Below, one piece after another: positions 1-8,767 of a stretch of 64,000 bases of DNA. Location: positions 19,162 to 83,161 of the forward strand of contig DAHC01000008.1 in assembly GCA_002498375.1 (NCBI GenBank), read 5' to 3'. A program made the position numbers and the translations under genes. The stretch is from Methanocorpusculum sp. UBA424 (GTDB lineage Archaea; Halobacteriota; Methanomicrobia; Methanomicrobiales; Methanocorpusculaceae). A model generated the notes under the pieces. It saw only the letters and a list, made by a program, of their open reading frames with translations. It did not search any database and had not been told where the DNA came from. Positions within the stretch are counted from its first letter, which is position 1; each line of letters starts with the position of its first letter.

Positions 1-206
1 GACAGCGTAAGGAAAATGCGATTGGCGTAGATTCGCGATTGCGTGCAAGCCGAAGGCTTGCGTGCCGCCTCAAGCGGGCTTTGCCCGCTTGGGCTTATTC
101 GCGGTGGGAATCTTATGTATCCACACTTATTTCATACACGAAATCAAAGTACATATCATCAGTACGTCAGTTTTATGGTTGGGATCACCCCGCGTAACCC
201 CTATAA
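1..206 (+). repeat. Hairpin-rich intergenic repeat, copy A
   Basis: Non-coding sequence upstream of the first gene. It holds two perfect short hairpins (45-61 with a GAA loop; 71-91 with a TTT loop) and then a conserved tail at 135-206 that begins TACACGAAATC and ends in a CCCCGCGTAAC-CCTAT block followed by an A-rich run. The same tail occurs in reverse at 3168-3240 and in degraded form at 3600-3735. A piece of it recurs near 10684-10712. A 67-codon open frame here is in my view fortuitous because it simply traverses the repeat. The function is unknown. It could be a REP/MITE-like non-autonomous element. Confidence 0.6.
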
Positions 207-265
207 ATAAAAAAATTGCTGAAGAATCTCATATTGTTAATAAAATCATGAAGGCAGGCAGATAA

Positions 266-982
266 ATGTTACAAAAATCCATCACCATTCAGAATACAAC
301 CATCAGCATCCCGGCGATCCTCTGGGGAGAACCTACCGGAAACCTCTATATCGCCGTGCATGGAAACATGTCGAACAAAGCTGATGAGCCGATCGCGGTC
401 TTTGCAGAGGAAGCGGTCAAAAAAGGATACCTGGTCCTGAGTTTCGATCTTCCCGAACACGGCGAACGGTCAAAAGAAACATACCCCTGCAAACCGGATA
501 CGTGCGTGAGCGATCTGACGGCGGTCTATCAGTATGCCCGTTCCATTTCTGATAATATCAGCTTTTTCGGCTGCAGCATGGGTGTGTATTTCGGCATGCT
601 GGCCTATCATGATCTGCCGCTCGAAAAAAGCCTGTTTCTCTCTCCCGTGATCAGTATGGAGCGGATCATCGACGGTCTCATGACCGGCTTTCAGGTAAGT
701 GAACAGATGCTGAAAGAAAAACAGGAGATCGCCCTCCCGGTCGGCATAACCCTCTACTGGGATTATTGCCGGTATGTAAAAACACACCCGATCGGCGCCT
801 GGAATGTGTCAACCGGCATTCTTTACGGCAGGAATGATGATCTGGTCCCGCTGGCTGAAGTGTCCGCTTTTGCAGAAAAAAACTCAGCCGTCCTTGAGAT
901 CGCGGAAAACGGCGAGCATTATTTCCACACGAAAGAACAGCTGGATTCTCTGAGGGTCTGGCTGAAAAAGAGCCTGTCTTAA
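266..982 (+). CDS. Alpha/beta hydrolase
   Basis: A 238-residue soluble protein with no signal peptide, of the alpha/beta-hydrolase (S33/BAAT-like) fold. The nucleophile elbow G-C-S-M-G puts the catalytic serine at about residue 104. An acid candidate lies in YGRNDD near 191-192, and the catalytic histidine is probably in GEHYF at 218, so a full triad is visible in the correct order. An early VHGN stretch (about residue 31) looks like the oxyanion-hole segment. The substrate cannot be read from sequence; an esterase or thioesterase on small acyl substrates is likely. The gene stands alone behind repeat copy A, starting with ATG close to an AGGCAGAT stretch. The closest wrong assignment would be a peptidase. 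Confidence 0.75.
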   Translation: MLQKSITIQNTTISIPAILWGEPTGNLYIAVHGNMSNKADEPIAVFAEEAVKKGYLVLSFDLPEHGERSKETYPCKPDTCVSDLTAVYQYARSISDNISFFGCSMGVYFGMLAYHDLPLEKSLFLSPVISMERIIDGLMTGFQVSEQMLKEKQEIALPVGITLYWDYCRYVKTHPIGAWNVSTGILYGRNDDLVPLAEVSAFAEKNSAVLEIAENGEHYFHTKEQLDSLRVWLKKSLS

Positions 983-1132
983 CAGTCTTCTGACAATCCA
1001 TTATTATCTATTTTTCAGTTTTTTCAATGGTATACATCAATTATCATGATTATTCATGCTGAAATGCCCGCTGTCTGTAACTCCCTTAATGATTAACTAT
1101 AATTACTGCACATCCATATGTGTATATGAATA

Positions 1133-2836
1133 GTGGTGATAGAATTGGCCCGACATGCATTTTCAGTAATAACACTCCTCTTTCTTTCAGTGCTTTGCAT
1201 ATCTGCTGCCGGCTGCATATTACCCGGCACCGGCGATCTGAAGCCCGTATCTGAGGAACAGATCGATGATATGAACGATGCCCTTCGCCCGGTCATCGGA
1301 ATCGTTGAGGATGACATGATGCATGTCACCTCTTCATTGTGGGAAACGGCCCGTCTCCTCGACGGTGTTCCTGCCGATGATCCAAAGGTCGAACTCGCGC
1401 TGTATAAACTCCGGAGTGAGCTTCCGCTCTCGTTCGAGATAGGCAGATTCGACAGAAACAATACGCTGATCTCTACGACCAGATATCTCGATCCCTGGTG
1501 GGTCCCAGGCGTTACCAAGTCCCGGCTCAATTATCCGGTGGAGGTGCTCGAAGCCGCAGGCCCGTCATGCGTGGTCTCGGATTTCTATCAGTATCAGGAC
1601 GGGGACCGCGGACTTATGATCATCACGCCGGTCTATGATGAAAACGGCGAGTATGACGGCGTTCTGCGGCTCTCCTATGATATTGACAGTTTGTTCTCCG
1701 GACTGACTGAATATCTCAAGAACGAGTACGGCTATACCTTATGGGTCACGCATACGTCAGGCCTGAAGTTCTATGATGAAAACACCGTCGAGATCGGCAA
1801 ATACCTGACGGAAGATCCCGCGTATCAGACGGCCGAACTCCAGAATATGGTGAACACCATTCTGACGAACGCGTCAGGAAACATCTCGTACCACTTCTAC
1901 GATACATCCAGAGGGGAACAGACCCAGGTCAATGCAGTTTGGAGGACGGTATATAGCGGACCCGAAGTGGAGTGGCGGGTCGTTCTTACCGATAATGTGC
2001 CGGAAAGCACGGGGACCCCCGTATCCGATGTCTCGGTAGAGGAGCTGAAGGATTTTGTCGAAAAAGCCTATGTGTATGCAAATAAAGTTGGAAAGAACGA
2101 GGCTGTTGCCGCATTCAATGATCCAAAGGGCGAGTTCATCGACGGCGAACTGTATATTTTCGCCTATGATATGAATGGTACGGTCCTGGCTTTGCCCCAT
2201 CAGCCTGATCTGATCGGGGAAAACCGCTGGTATCTGCAGGATACGACAGGGATCAAGTATATCCAGAGAGCGACCGCCCGTGCAAATCTCGGAGGAGGAT
2301 TTGTAATGTCGCTGTACGAAAACCCGGTAAATAATTTCGTGAGCGAGCTGAAGCTTTCCTATGTGATGGCCGTCGACGATACATGGTTCCTGGCGTCGGG
2401 CATATACCTGCACGATGAACCGTTTTCAGACGGATCCTATGTCGACTGGCATCAGCGTGAGGAGCTCGTCCGTCAGGTTCGGGGGATGGATTATCTCACG
2501 ATCGTTGAGGGGATCCCTGCCGTTCTGGATATGATCAATGATCCAAAGAGCGAACTGAATGGGCAGGAGGGACTGTATCCATTTGCAATTACGGAAGACG
2601 GCACGATGCTGGCATACGCGATGAACCCCTCTCTTGTGGGCACGAACCAGCTGAGTATGAGCAACTCTTACGGGATGTCGGTCATGCGTGACGTGATCTC
2701 TTTGTCACAGAACGGAGGCGGACTGATGTATTCCCTGGTCAAAGATCCGAAGACAGGTCAGGAGGTCTATGTCCTGTTATGTGTGGAGCCTGCGGACGAT
2801 GCAACTTACTTTGGCAGTATGCTGGTTCTCGGCTGA
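1133..2836 (+). CDS. Secreted lipoprotein with multiple Cache-type sensor domains
   Basis: A 567-residue protein starting at GTG. An N-terminal hydrophobic stretch ends in a lipobox (SAAG before Cys28), so it should be a membrane-anchored lipoprotein on the outer face. The remainder looks like serial Cache ligand-binding modules. An N-terminal dCache-like part (about 45-270) contains the typical ITPVYDENGEYDGVLRLS segment. A second unit (about 300-430) has the A-F-N-D-P-K-G-E-F start and a YDMNGTVLALP motif. A third (about 450-565) repeats the pattern with ND-PKSELNG and AITEDGTMLAY. No histidine kinase, methyl-accepting or cyclase domain follows, and there is no C-terminal membrane helix. 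It probably binds a small ligand and passes it or the signal to an unlinked partner. The ligand is unknown. Confidence 0.75.
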   Translation: MVIELARHAFSVITLLFLSVLCISAAGCILPGTGDLKPVSEEQIDDMNDALRPVIGIVEDDMMHVTSSLWETARLLDGVPADDPKVELALYKLRSELPLSFEIGRFDRNNTLISTTRYLDPWWVPGVTKSRLNYPVEVLEAAGPSCVVSDFYQYQDGDRGLMIITPVYDENGEYDGVLRLSYDIDSLFSGLTEYLKNEYGYTLWVTHTSGLKFYDENTVEIGKYLTEDPAYQTAELQNMVNTILTNASGNISYHFYDTSRGEQTQVNAVWRTVYSGPEVEWRVVLTDNVPESTGTPVSDVSVEELKDFVEKAYVYANKVGKNEAVAAFNDPKGEFIDGELYIFAYDMNGTVLALPHQPDLIGENRWYLQDTTGIKYIQRATARANLGGGFVMSLYENPVNNFVSELKLSYVMAVDDTWFLASGIYLHDEPFSDGSYVDWHQREELVRQVRGMDYLTIVEGIPAVLDMINDPKSELNGQEGLYPFAITEDGTMLAYAMNPSLVGTNQLSMSNSYGMSVMRDVISLSQNGGGLMYSLVKDPKTGQEVYVLLCVEPADDATYFGSMLVLG

Positions 2837-2939
2837 TCGGTCAGCCGGCAACCCTTTATTTTGATGATCTTCGATCTCACCGGGTCCGCAGACCCTGCGG
2901 TCGGTGTGCCGGGAATAAAAAAAGAGGATCCGGCCTTTT

Positions 2940-3065
2940 CTACTTCATGAGCAGATGGTTTGCCAGTTTGATGAACAGACATTCACCTGTGCTCAGCTCA
3001 TAGAAGGTATCGGCTTTTTTATCGATTTTTGCATCGGCACGCCAGAACTTGCACTGTTTGCCCAT
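2940..3065 (-). CDS. Small cysteine-containing protein (41-47 aa)
   Basis: A short reading frame giving 41 residues from the ATG at 3065, with a good Shine-Dalgarno AGGAGAG just upstream. An in-frame ATG at 3083 would add six residues (MTQERC) and create a C-x4-C pair before K-F-W. A third cysteine lies in GECLF. Composition is protein-like: DAKIDKKADTFYEL in the middle and an amphipathic IKLANHLL end. Three cysteines in so small a protein suggest a metal site or disulfide. I do not recognise the family. It lies downstream of the Cache lipoprotein on the opposite strand and is followed by an inverted repeat pair. Confidence 0.6.
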   Translation of the reverse strand: MGKQCKFWRADAKIDKKADTFYELSTGECLFIKLANHLLMK

Positions 3066-3167
3066 GCATCTCTCCTGTGTCATCGGACAAATAAAACCCA
3101 TTACTGAGAACTAGGACCGCAGGTAATAAATATGCATCGAAATTCGAGTCCTTGAATCGACATATTG

Positions 3168-3740
3168 GAATAGGAGTTACGCGGTGTGATCTTAACCGAA
3201 AAAACTGACGTAATTCTGAGATGTGTTTCGATTTCGTGTAAGGAATTCGTTTTGACACAAGAGAAAAAACCAACCGCGAATCGGCGCAAATCCGCCCTAC
3301 GGGCGAGAAAATCGGATTTGCTTTCCCTCACTTGAACACGGCGGTCCTTATCGTCCCGCCGGTTCATCCCTCATCGGGAGCGTTCGGGCAAATCCTGTCG
3401 CCGCCCCAGCGGCTCCCACTGGTAGTTTGCCTCTCGATTTCATATCAAGATTGTTAGTAAAAGGCCATTTTACCATATATTGGACTAATCAATAAATCTC
3501 TCTCACGGGAGGCGCTGGGGCGCCGACAGGATTTGCCCGAACGGTCCCGATGAAGGGACGAGCCGTCGTGGCTGAAAGACACGACGGGTGAGAGTGAGGA
3601 AAAGCAAATCCGATTCGCTTCGCCCAAAGGGCGGATTCGCGCCGATTCGCGGTTGGTTTTTCTCATGCCTCCACACCCAGCCATATCCTTCCCGAATTGG
3701 ATTGAGAATAACCCCGCGTAAGTCCTATCTAAAAAAAAAG
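3168..3740. repeat. Large imperfect inverted repeat built of two copies of the intergenic element
   Basis: No gene is visible between 3084 and 3752. The left arm (about 3168-3422) read in reverse matches the right arm (about 3495-3735). Shared blocks include GCGCCGATTCGCGGTTGGTT, GCAAATCCGAT next to a CGCCC-GGGCG mini-hairpin, and GCGACAGGATTTGCCCGAAC. The outer ends carry the CCGCGTAA-TCCTAT tail of copy A. The centre (about 3430-3490) is unrelated and AT-rich. The right arm has an extra hairpin (CCGTCGTG/CACGACGG at 3563-3587). As RNA or single-stranded DNA it could fold into a roughly 250-bp arm structure. It separates two convergent transcription units. Confidence 0.7.
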
Positions 3741-3752
3741 ATTGATGACAGG

Positions 3753-4640
3753 TTATAACGAGATCATCGAGGCCGTGATCATCGTTCCGACCCCGTCATT
3801 CGTGAACAGTTCCAGGAGCAGATTGTGTTCGGAGTTCCCGTTCAGGATATGGGCCCCTTCCACTCCATGGCGGACCGCGTTCACGCTCGCCTCGAGTTTC
3901 GGGATCATCCCGCCGGAGATCGTCCCGTCCGCCATGAGGGCATCCACATTTTTCAGCGTGAGTCTGTGGAAGATCTCGGTTCGCTCTTTGTTCATAACGC
4001 CGTCCACATCGGTGAGGGAAATCAGTTTGAATGCCTTTAAGGCTATGGCGATTTCGCCTGCCATCGTATCGGCATTGATGTTCAGGTCGTTTCCTTTCCG
4101 GTCGAGAGCCAGCGGGGAGATCACTGGGATATATCCGGCATCCAGCAGAGTCTCGAGAAGGTTTGAGTTGATCTCCTTGACGTCTCCGACAAAGCCGAGA
4201 TCCACTTCTACTTCCTCGTCTCCAACCATCATTTTTCGGATCGGCGTCTTCTCTGCGATGACCAGGCCTCCGTCGTTTCCAGAGATCCCAACGCCTTTAG
4301 CTCCGTTCTTTGCGATCATCGAAACGATCATGTTGCCGATCTTTCCGGCAAGGACCATCTGGGCGATCTCGAGGGTTTCCTCATCCGTTACGCGAAGACC
4401 GCCGACAAATTTGGCCTCTTTTCCAAGAGCCTTCATCTTCAGCGTGATCTCCGGTCCGCCGCCGTGGACGAGGACCACACGCATCCCCACATAGTGGAGA
4501 AGGACTGCATCCTGAACCACCGAGTTCATGATGGCCGAATCTATCATGGCGTGTCCGCCGAGTTTGATCACGATCGTTTTTTTGTGGAACTTCCGGATGT
4601 ACGGAAGTGCCTCCATTAGCACGCTTTGTCTATTGTTCAT
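3753..4640 (-). CDS. argB: Acetylglutamate kinase
   Basis: Phosphorylates N-acetyl-L-glutamate with ATP, the second step of the cyclic arginine pathway, in the cytoplasm. The 295-residue protein is a typical amino-acid kinase. It has the glycine-rich KLGGHAM phosphate-binding start (residues 26-32), VHGGGPEI near residue 60, and GISGNDGG and SLTDVDGV further on. I chose the ATG at 4640 rather than the in-frame start 54 bases upstream because it overlaps the argJ stop as ATGA and matches family length. It is the third gene of argC-argJ-argB. The inverted repeat lies just beyond its stop. Confidence 0.95.
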   Translation of the reverse strand: MNNRQSVLMEALPYIRKFHKKTIVIKLGGHAMIDSAIMNSVVQDAVLLHYVGMRVVLVHGGGPEITLKMKALGKEAKFVGGLRVTDEETLEIAQMVLAGKIGNMIVSMIAKNGAKGVGISGNDGGLVIAEKTPIRKMMVGDEEVEVDLGFVGDVKEINSNLLETLLDAGYIPVISPLALDRKGNDLNINADTMAGEIAIALKAFKLISLTDVDGVMNKERTEIFHRLTLKNVDALMADGTISGGMIPKLEASVNAVRHGVEGAHILNGNSEHNLLLELFTNDGVGTMITASMISL

Positions 4641-5800
4641 GTTGTATACTTCCCGTTGATCTCCACGTATTTTTCCGTGAGGTCGCAGCCCCACGCGGTG
4701 GCTTGTTTGTTTCCTGATTCCAGAGTGAGGGTGAACACCACGTGATCGCCGGCCATCGCGGCTTTCGCCCGTGCAAGGTCGGCCGTGATGACGCCGTTTT
4801 TCACTAACTGGGTTTCTCTCTCCCCTTCACCGATCGAAAGCGAAAGCTCTTCGACCGTAAATTCAACACCGGAATATCCTGCGGCACAGACAACTCTGCC
4901 CCAGTTCGGATCTTCCCCGTAGACGGCACTTTTCACGAGAGGTGAAGTGATGACCGATTTGGCGATTTTTTCGGCGTCGCGCTCACGTTTGCAGCCGAGG
5001 ACTTTTACCTCGAGCATCTTTGTCGCACCCTCTCCGTCGGCTGCGATCTGCTTTGCAAGGCTGATGCAGACCGTCTCGAGAGCTTTGGAAAACTCGGTTG
5101 CCGGAACCTGTCCCGCTTCTCCGGTTGCGGTACAGAAGAGCGAGTCGTTTGTACTCTCATCTCCGTCTACGACGACCCGGTTCAGACTCCGTTTCACTGC
5201 GGATTTCAAAGCGTCCTGAAGCTGTTTTGCCGGGATCTTCGCATCGGTGTACACGAAAGAAAGCATTGTTCCCATGTTCGGGGCGATCATACCGGAGCCT
5301 TTACAGATTCCTGCGACCGTAAATCCCTCGCGGCGGACGATCGCGTGCTTTTCTCTCGTGTCGGTCGTCATGATCGCCTTTGCCGCCGCCGTCTCCGCTT
5401 CGGGGGAGTGAGCGAGTCGGCCTGCGACCTGTCCGGCCTGCCTTCTGATCAGGTCAAGATCGAGATATCTTCCGATAACGCCGGTGCTTGCGACCCCGCA
5501 CTCGAGTTCGCTGATCCCAAGGACCTCAGCTCCGATCGCCGCCATCTTTTCCGCATCGGCAAGACCCTGCTTGCCGGTGTATGCATTGGCGCATCCGGAG
5601 TTTACGATGACGCCTGCAAGTTTTCCACGTTTGGTCCGCTCGGCCATCAGGTTGACAACCGGGGCGCGGACCTTATTTTTCGTGAAGACCGCAGCTCCGG
5701 TTCCGGAGGCCTGGATGAGGGCAAGACCGTATTTACCCTCTTTGATACCCCAGGCGTTCACTCCTTCCACGCCGCAGATGCTTCGAAAATCCTGCGTCAT
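4637..5800 (-). CDS. argJ: Bifunctional ornithine acetyltransferase / N-acetylglutamate synthase
   Basis: Moves the acetyl group from N-acetylornithine back to glutamate and, if bifunctional, also acetylates glutamate from acetyl-CoA. The 387-residue precursor carries the self-cleavage site N-M-G-T-M-L, so Thr178 should become the N-terminal nucleophile of the beta chain. The motifs KGSGMIAPNM before the site and DGDESTNDS and EDPNWGR after it are classic for the family. The gene overlaps argC upstream and argB downstream by four bases each (ATGA), showing a tightly coupled operon. Whether it is mono- or bifunctional cannot be told from sequence; no argA-like gene is in the window. Confidence 0.95.
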   Translation of the reverse strand: MTQDFRSICGVEGVNAWGIKEGKYGLALIQASGTGAAVFTKNKVRAPVVNLMAERTKRGKLAGVIVNSGCANAYTGKQGLADAEKMAAIGAEVLGISELECGVASTGVIGRYLDLDLIRRQAGQVAGRLAHSPEAETAAAKAIMTTDTREKHAIVRREGFTVAGICKGSGMIAPNMGTMLSFVYTDAKIPAKQLQDALKSAVKRSLNRVVVDGDESTNDSLFCTATGEAGQVPATEFSKALETVCISLAKQIAADGEGATKMLEVKVLGCKRERDAEKIAKSVITSPLVKSAVYGEDPNWGRVVCAAGYSGVEFTVEELSLSIGEGERETQLVKNGVITADLARAKAAMAGDHVVFTLTLESGNKQATAWGCDLTEKYVEINGKYTT

Positions 5801-6789
5801 GGGAACATCCCCGGCATTCTGAGACCTTCGGCTTCATTGAATCCGCACATGATGTTCATATTCTGGACCGCCTGGCCTGCGGCTCCTTTCACAAGGTTGT
5901 CTATTGCCGAAACGGCCACGAGTCTGGTTCCGTCATTTTCCAGCTCGAAGTTGATGTCGCAGAAGTTAGAACCTCTGACCCCTCCGAGTTTTGCAGGCTG
6001 CAGCCGGACGAACGGTTCGTTTTTGTAGAAGTCCTGATAGAGTTTCTGTATCATTTCCAGCTCCATTGGCTCGTTGAAGAGAATATGTGCGGTCGTTATG
6101 ATCCCCCTGATTGCCGGGAGGAGATGGGGGGTGAAGTAGACGTTTGCTTTCGATCCGAGGAACGCCGCTTCCTGACGCATCTCCGGCAGATGCCTGTGGG
6201 CTGTTATTTTATAGGGAAGGATATTTTCAGCAACGTTTGGGAAGTGGGTGGTCTCAGAAACCGAGTCGCCTGCTCCGGAAACCCCGCTCTTCGAATCGTA
6301 AATTATCGTGTGGGCGAGTTTTGCTGCCGGAGCTGCCGCGAGGGTCGCTCCGGTCGGAAAACAGCCCGGGTTTGCGACAAAGTCCGCATTTTTCACGTCT
6401 TTTCTGTGAAGTTCGGGGATGCCGTACGGTGCTTTGAAGTAATCCGAGTGTTTGACGCCGTAGGTTTTTTCATAGATATCTCTTGGCAGACGGTAATCCG
6501 CAGAGAAATCGACGGTTTTGATCCCGCACTCTTTCAGTTTCCCGGCATACTGCATGGCAGCCGTATGAGGAACTGCGAGGAACGCAAAATCCGCGTCGAT
6601 GTTTTCGACATCGGGATTTGTGTACTCAAGGTCAATGAGATTTTTCAGGTGGATGTGATCTTTGGTTACCGGGGTGCCTGCCAGCTTCCGTGACGTGGCA
6701 CAGACTATGTCTGCTTCCTTGTGCGTAAGCAGAAGTCTGATAAGGTCGCCCCCGGCATAACCGGATGCTCCGATAATCGCTATATCCAT
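5797..6789 (-). CDS. argC: N-acetyl-gamma-glutamyl-phosphate reductase
   Basis: NADPH-dependent reduction of N-acetylglutamyl-phosphate to the semialdehyde. The 330-residue protein opens with a Rossmann fingerprint (GASGYAGGDL, residues 7-16) and has the active-site cysteine in N-P-G-C-F-P-T-G at Cys143. A histidine-containing VPHTAAM segment is near residue 73. It is the first gene of the arginine operon. The few dozen bases upstream are AT-rich and hold the presumed promoter. It overlaps argJ by four bases. Confidence 0.95.
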   Translation of the reverse strand: MDIAIIGASGYAGGDLIRLLLTHKEADIVCATSRKLAGTPVTKDHIHLKNLIDLEYTNPDVENIDADFAFLAVPHTAAMQYAGKLKECGIKTVDFSADYRLPRDIYEKTYGVKHSDYFKAPYGIPELHRKDVKNADFVANPGCFPTGATLAAAPAAKLAHTIIYDSKSGVSGAGDSVSETTHFPNVAENILPYKITAHRHLPEMRQEAAFLGSKANVYFTPHLLPAIRGIITTAHILFNEPMELEMIQKLYQDFYKNEPFVRLQPAKLGGVRGSNFCDINFELENDGTRLVAVSAIDNLVKGAAGQAVQNMNIMCGFNEAEGLRMPGMFP

Positions 6790-6824
6790 ACGTAAATTAT
6801 TGGTTTACAACTAGTTTAAAGATG

Positions 6825-7754
6825 TTATTCCCCGGACTCTTCCGTCGGAGTTTTTACATCACGGTTCATGAGTTTTTCTGCAAGATCTGCAAAGATGCCC
6901 GCCCGTTCCAGGGAAGGTATCAGCTCCTCGGGAAGGGCCGAGATTCCGAATCTGGCCCCGCAGAATGCTCCGCACAAAAGTGAGACCGTGTCGGCGTTCC
7001 CCCCGCAGGTGGAGGATATTCCAAGGAGTTCACGCGGAATATAATATCGTCTGCAGAAGAAAACCGTTAGGGGGAGCGTCTGGTAAACGGAGGAGGAGTT
7101 TCCAATAATACTCACGGCATCGGGGGTGGGCATACCCGTTTTTTCAATTCTTACGGCATTGGCGATCTTTCCTGCAAGCAGGGTATCCATATTTTCCGCT
7201 GCGGTGAAAAGCGCCGTAAATCCTGCTTCCGTATCATGGGTTTCAAGGAGCGTGTTCAAAAGAAGAGCGAATCCGATCACGCCCGCGTGGACCCCCGGAT
7301 GCGTGTGGGTCACCGTGCAGGCGGTCAAAAGCTCCTTTGCCATCTCTTTTCGGTCTTTGAATGCGAGGGCAAAGGGAATCGCGAGTCCCATGCATCCTGT
7401 ACTGTCCGAGTAGATCCCCGATCCGGTGAGTTCCCCGGTTTTTTCCATCTTTTTGCATGCGGCAAACGTGGTCCCGTCAGGGTATCTGAACTTCTGCATC
7501 GTATAGGTCCGGAGAAGCTCTTTTGCATATTCGGTATTGTTCCATGCGCCTTCTGCGAGGATCCGGGACGCGATCAGGATCAGCTGACCGTCGTCTGTGT
7601 ACTGACCCGGGAGGAGATCATGATTCGGGTGACCTTTGTGCGCCTTTCCAAAGGCTGGATCTATTGAAAAATGTGCGGTGGTCGTCTCGTGCGGCATGCC
7701 GAGAGCGTCACCAAGGATAGCTCCGATGAGACATCCTTTGTATCTATTGAGCAT
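6825..7754 (-). CDS. ADP-ribosylglycohydrolase (DraG-like)
   Basis: A 309-residue protein of the ADP-ribosylglycohydrolase family, which removes ADP-ribose from proteins or small molecules using a pair of Mg ions. Metal-binding motifs are visible: G-D-A-L-G-M near residue 15, GQYTDDGQL in the first third, and the C-terminal GGNADTVS with its paired acidic and neutral ligands. The protein opens with YKGCLIGAILGD, typical of the family. It is transcribed in the same direction as the arginine genes and lies just upstream of argC (35 bases). No partner ADP-ribosyltransferase (draT) is in the window, so the substrate is open. Confidence 0.88.
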   Translation of the reverse strand: MLNRYKGCLIGAILGDALGMPHETTTAHFSIDPAFGKAHKGHPNHDLLPGQYTDDGQLILIASRILAEGAWNNTEYAKELLRTYTMQKFRYPDGTTFAACKKMEKTGELTGSGIYSDSTGCMGLAIPFALAFKDRKEMAKELLTACTVTHTHPGVHAGVIGFALLLNTLLETHDTEAGFTALFTAAENMDTLLAGKIANAVRIEKTGMPTPDAVSIIGNSSSVYQTLPLTVFFCRRYYIPRELLGISSTCGGNADTVSLLCGAFCGARFGISALPEELIPSLERAGIFADLAEKLMNRDVKTPTEESGE

Positions 7755-7789
7755 GATGTATTATTGAGAGGGGTTTGTGTTAATTGTTA

Positions 7790-7920
7790 TGGTTGGTTTT
7801 TCGGCGGGGTGGCGACGAAGTCGACGCCCTTAGCTGAGCAAGGCTTTGCCTTGCGACCAGGTTTTCGAAGGAAACTTGCGACCGCGTCGCTCTTCACGCT
7901 ATCTATATCCCCCAAAACCG
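7790..7920. repeat. Hairpin-rich intergenic element, divergent copy
   Basis: Non-coding stretch between two divergent genes. It starts with GGTTGGTTTTTC, as in the 3600-3735 repeat, then has a perfect GCAAGGC-TTT-GCCTTGC hairpin (7838-7854). After that come further self-complementary blocks around GCGACC and CGCGTCGC. The layout (hairpin plus GGTTGGTTTTT block) matches the other copies but the tail is missing, so membership in the family is only probable. Confidence 0.4.
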
Positions 7921-7933
7921 CCCACATTAGTAT

Positions 7934-8767
7934 ATGCACTGGTATGGGGAGGCCGGAAATCTATCGACAGATCCGGCGCAATGTGAAGAACGGATACTGA
8001 ATACTGCCGCGATACCGTCCGTTCTCTGCAACTGGGAGGATCTCCGGGAGGCCGGCCTGATCACCTCCAGAGAAGAATATATACGGGCGGTCAGAGAGGT
8101 CGCCGTTTTCCTCGCGGTGAAAGGGATCGCCGCGGATCTTGATACAAAGGATGCGGCTCTTCTTCAGATGGTCAGAACCCTTGACGAGATGGATGAGGTC
8201 ATCAATCTTTTAACCGAACGGGTGACCGACTGGCATGCGGCAATAACGCCCGGGACTTCCCATAAATATACCCGGGCAAACGGTCCCCGTCTCGTGCAGA
8301 AGATCGCCAAGTCCGGCAGTCCTTCGTTAAAACGCGTGGCACGGGAGATACTCTCTCTTTCCGGGGTCAGGACCGATCTGATGAAGGAAGTTTCTCGTGA
8401 GGCGGTGAGCGTGATCCCGAATATGAGCGCCCTTGTCGGCGGCCTTGTTGCCGCCCGTCTGATCTCCCGTGTCGGCGGTCTTGACGCGGCGGCAAAACTG
8501 CCGGGTTCCTCCATCCAGGTGATCGGCGCCGAGTCGGCCCTTTTTTCCCATATCAGGACGGGCTCGTCTTCGCCGAAACACGGGATCATCTTTCAGCACC
8601 GCCGGGTCCATAATGCGAACAAGGAGGTCAGGGGAAAAGTTGCCCGTCAGCTTGCGGCGAAACTTGCGATCGCCGCCCGCCTGGATCTTTACCGCGGCGA
8701 ACTGGATGCTGCATTTGTCGAGCAGGCGAATGCAAAGATCGATAAAATTTTTGGAGGGGAGTCATGA
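7934..8767 (+). CDS. Nop5/Nop56-58 family C/D box RNP core protein
   Basis: The scaffold of archaeal box C/D small ribonucleoproteins, bridging L7Ae-bound guide RNA and fibrillarin for 2'-O-methylation of rRNA and tRNA. The 277-residue protein has a short N-terminal domain (the fibrillarin-binding side), a coiled-coil region around 85-130 (ERVTDWHA) and a clear Nop domain. The Nop signature GAESALFSHIRTG followed by SPKHGIIFQH is at about 198-222. The start MHWYG resembles family N-termini. The next gene, fibrillarin, overlaps by four bases, as in most archaea. A basic C-terminal KKE tail found in some members is absent. Confidence 0.93.
   Translation: MHWYGEAGNLSTDPAQCEERILNTAAIPSVLCNWEDLREAGLITSREEYIRAVREVAVFLAVKGIAADLDTKDAALLQMVRTLDEMDEVINLLTERVTDWHAAITPGTSHKYTRANGPRLVQKIAKSGSPSLKRVAREILSLSGVRTDLMKEVSREAVSVIPNMSALVGGLVAARLISRVGGLDAAAKLPGSSIQVIGAESALFSHIRTGSSSPKHGIIFQHRRVHNANKEVRGKVARQLAAKLAIAARLDLYRGELDAAFVEQANAKIDKIFGGES

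Noticed and set aside
62..265. 67-codon open frame at the left edge
   Set aside because: It runs through repeat copy A and its hairpins and has no protein-like pattern.
3742..4494. Long open frames antisense to arginine genes and elsewhere
   Set aside because: High-GC third positions of real genes create mirror frames; the argC, argJ and argB motifs identify the true strand.
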